Assembly: GCF_900107695.1 (NCBI RefSeq)
Contig: NZ_FNQP01000011.1
Span: 79,440-143,439 of the forward strand
DNA: 64,000 nucleotides
Source of the DNA: Thiothrix caldifontis
GTDB lineage: Bacteria; Pseudomonadota; Gammaproteobacteria; Thiotrichales; Thiotrichaceae
Direction: 5' to 3'
Shown here in pieces: positions 63,792 through 64,000 of this stretch. Position 1 is the stretch's first letter. The number at the start of each line of letters is the position of its first letter. The translations under genes were made by a program, and so were the position numbers. A model generated the notes under the pieces. The model searched no databases. It had not been told where the DNA came from and saw only the letters and a list, made by a program, of their open reading frames with translations.

Positions 63792-64000
63792 TCCCTAACT
63801 TGCTGTAATCTCATCCAATTATTAGGTTTTTTCCTCCGTTTGTTTTGTCGGCAAGCGGTTGAAGAAGCGAAGAGTTTTGCCAGTTGCTTGAGGCATTTTA
63901 TCAAGCTGCGTCGCTCAGCGATGCAGGCGGCAAGATGGGAAGCCTGTTCCTGAATGGCTTGAACACCTTTGGTGAGGCTGCGCTGGGGTATTTCCCACAA
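63779..64000 (-). CDS. Unidentified C-terminal fragment, cut by window edge
   Basis: A minus-strand frame open to the right window edge gives 73 residues, basic at the end (RQNKRRKKPNN) with a helical Cys-containing stretch before it. The start is outside the window. I do not recognise it; a transposase C-terminus or a decaying gene are both possible. It overlaps the SagB-like frame by 13 bp. Confidence 0.4.
   Translation of the reverse strand: MWEIPQRSLTKGVQAIQEQASHLAACIAERRSLIKCLKQLAKLFASSTACRQNKRRKKPNNWMRLQQVREWRA

Overview
The window comes from a gammaproteobacterial chromosome, most likely a Thiothrix-like sulfur oxidiser of the Thiotrichales. The taxon is an inference from three things. 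Gene order is E. coli/Pseudomonas-like (mraY-murD-ftsW-murG-murC-ddl-ftsQAZ-lpxC, then dciA, a LytM peptidase, secA, argJ and a mutT-thiE fusion). There is an Isp-type [NiFe] hydrogenase operon as in purple sulfur bacteria. There is also a nif accessory cluster with Azotobacter-like order (nifV-cysE ... nifW-nifZ-nifM-clpX).

Layout. 1-11.35 kb: division and cell wall (dcw) cluster, plus strand, tightly overlapped, with mraY cut by the window edge. 11.36-17.8 kb: dciA (minus), LytM peptidase, secA behind its own promoter and leader hairpin, argJ, mutT-thiE. 17.8-23.3 kb, minus strand: a YdcH-like gene, a DEAD-box-like protein with eroded catalytic motifs, and a ypjD-corB-radA operon. 23.4-30.3 kb: the ffh...rpsP-rimM-trmD-rplS neighbourhood, interrupted by two paralogous small lipoproteins, an unfamiliar secreted protein and a DUF1287 lipoprotein. 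30.5-44.8 kb: a GGDEF-EAL protein, mpl, ubiX, thioredoxin, a YdjM-like membrane protein, aroC, an MFS transporter, birA, coaX, a SPOR-like protein, corA, def, an AI-2E-family permease and a CHAD protein.

44.9-51.1 kb: a group 1e (Isp-type) [NiFe] hydrogenase operon, in order maturation protease, HupH_C protein, small subunit, Isp1, Isp2, an unfamiliar 146-residue protein, large subunit. A perfect FNR-type palindrome sits where a class II activator site would be expected. A tRNA-Thr(TGT) gene with terminator follows.

51.3-61.7 kb: nif accessory genes on the minus strand in two blocks, nifV-cysE-TPR and nifW-nifZ-nifM-clpX. Each block is preceded by a perfect sigma-54 -24/-12 element and a perfect NifA-type TGT-N10-ACA site. 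Between the blocks lies a plus-strand island of about 4.5 kb: a small protein with a nucleotidyltransferase, a Roc-COR GTPase with non-LRR N-terminus and an odd C-terminal tail, and a Fic protein. It looks like a conflict/defence cassette placed between two nitrogen-fixation transcription units without breaking either, and it is the best candidate here for an undescribed system. Separately, a GC-rich palindromic repeat is inserted in frame into the N-terminus of cysE. The right end carries dadA, a SagB-type nitroreductase half-gene and an unidentified fragment running off the edge.
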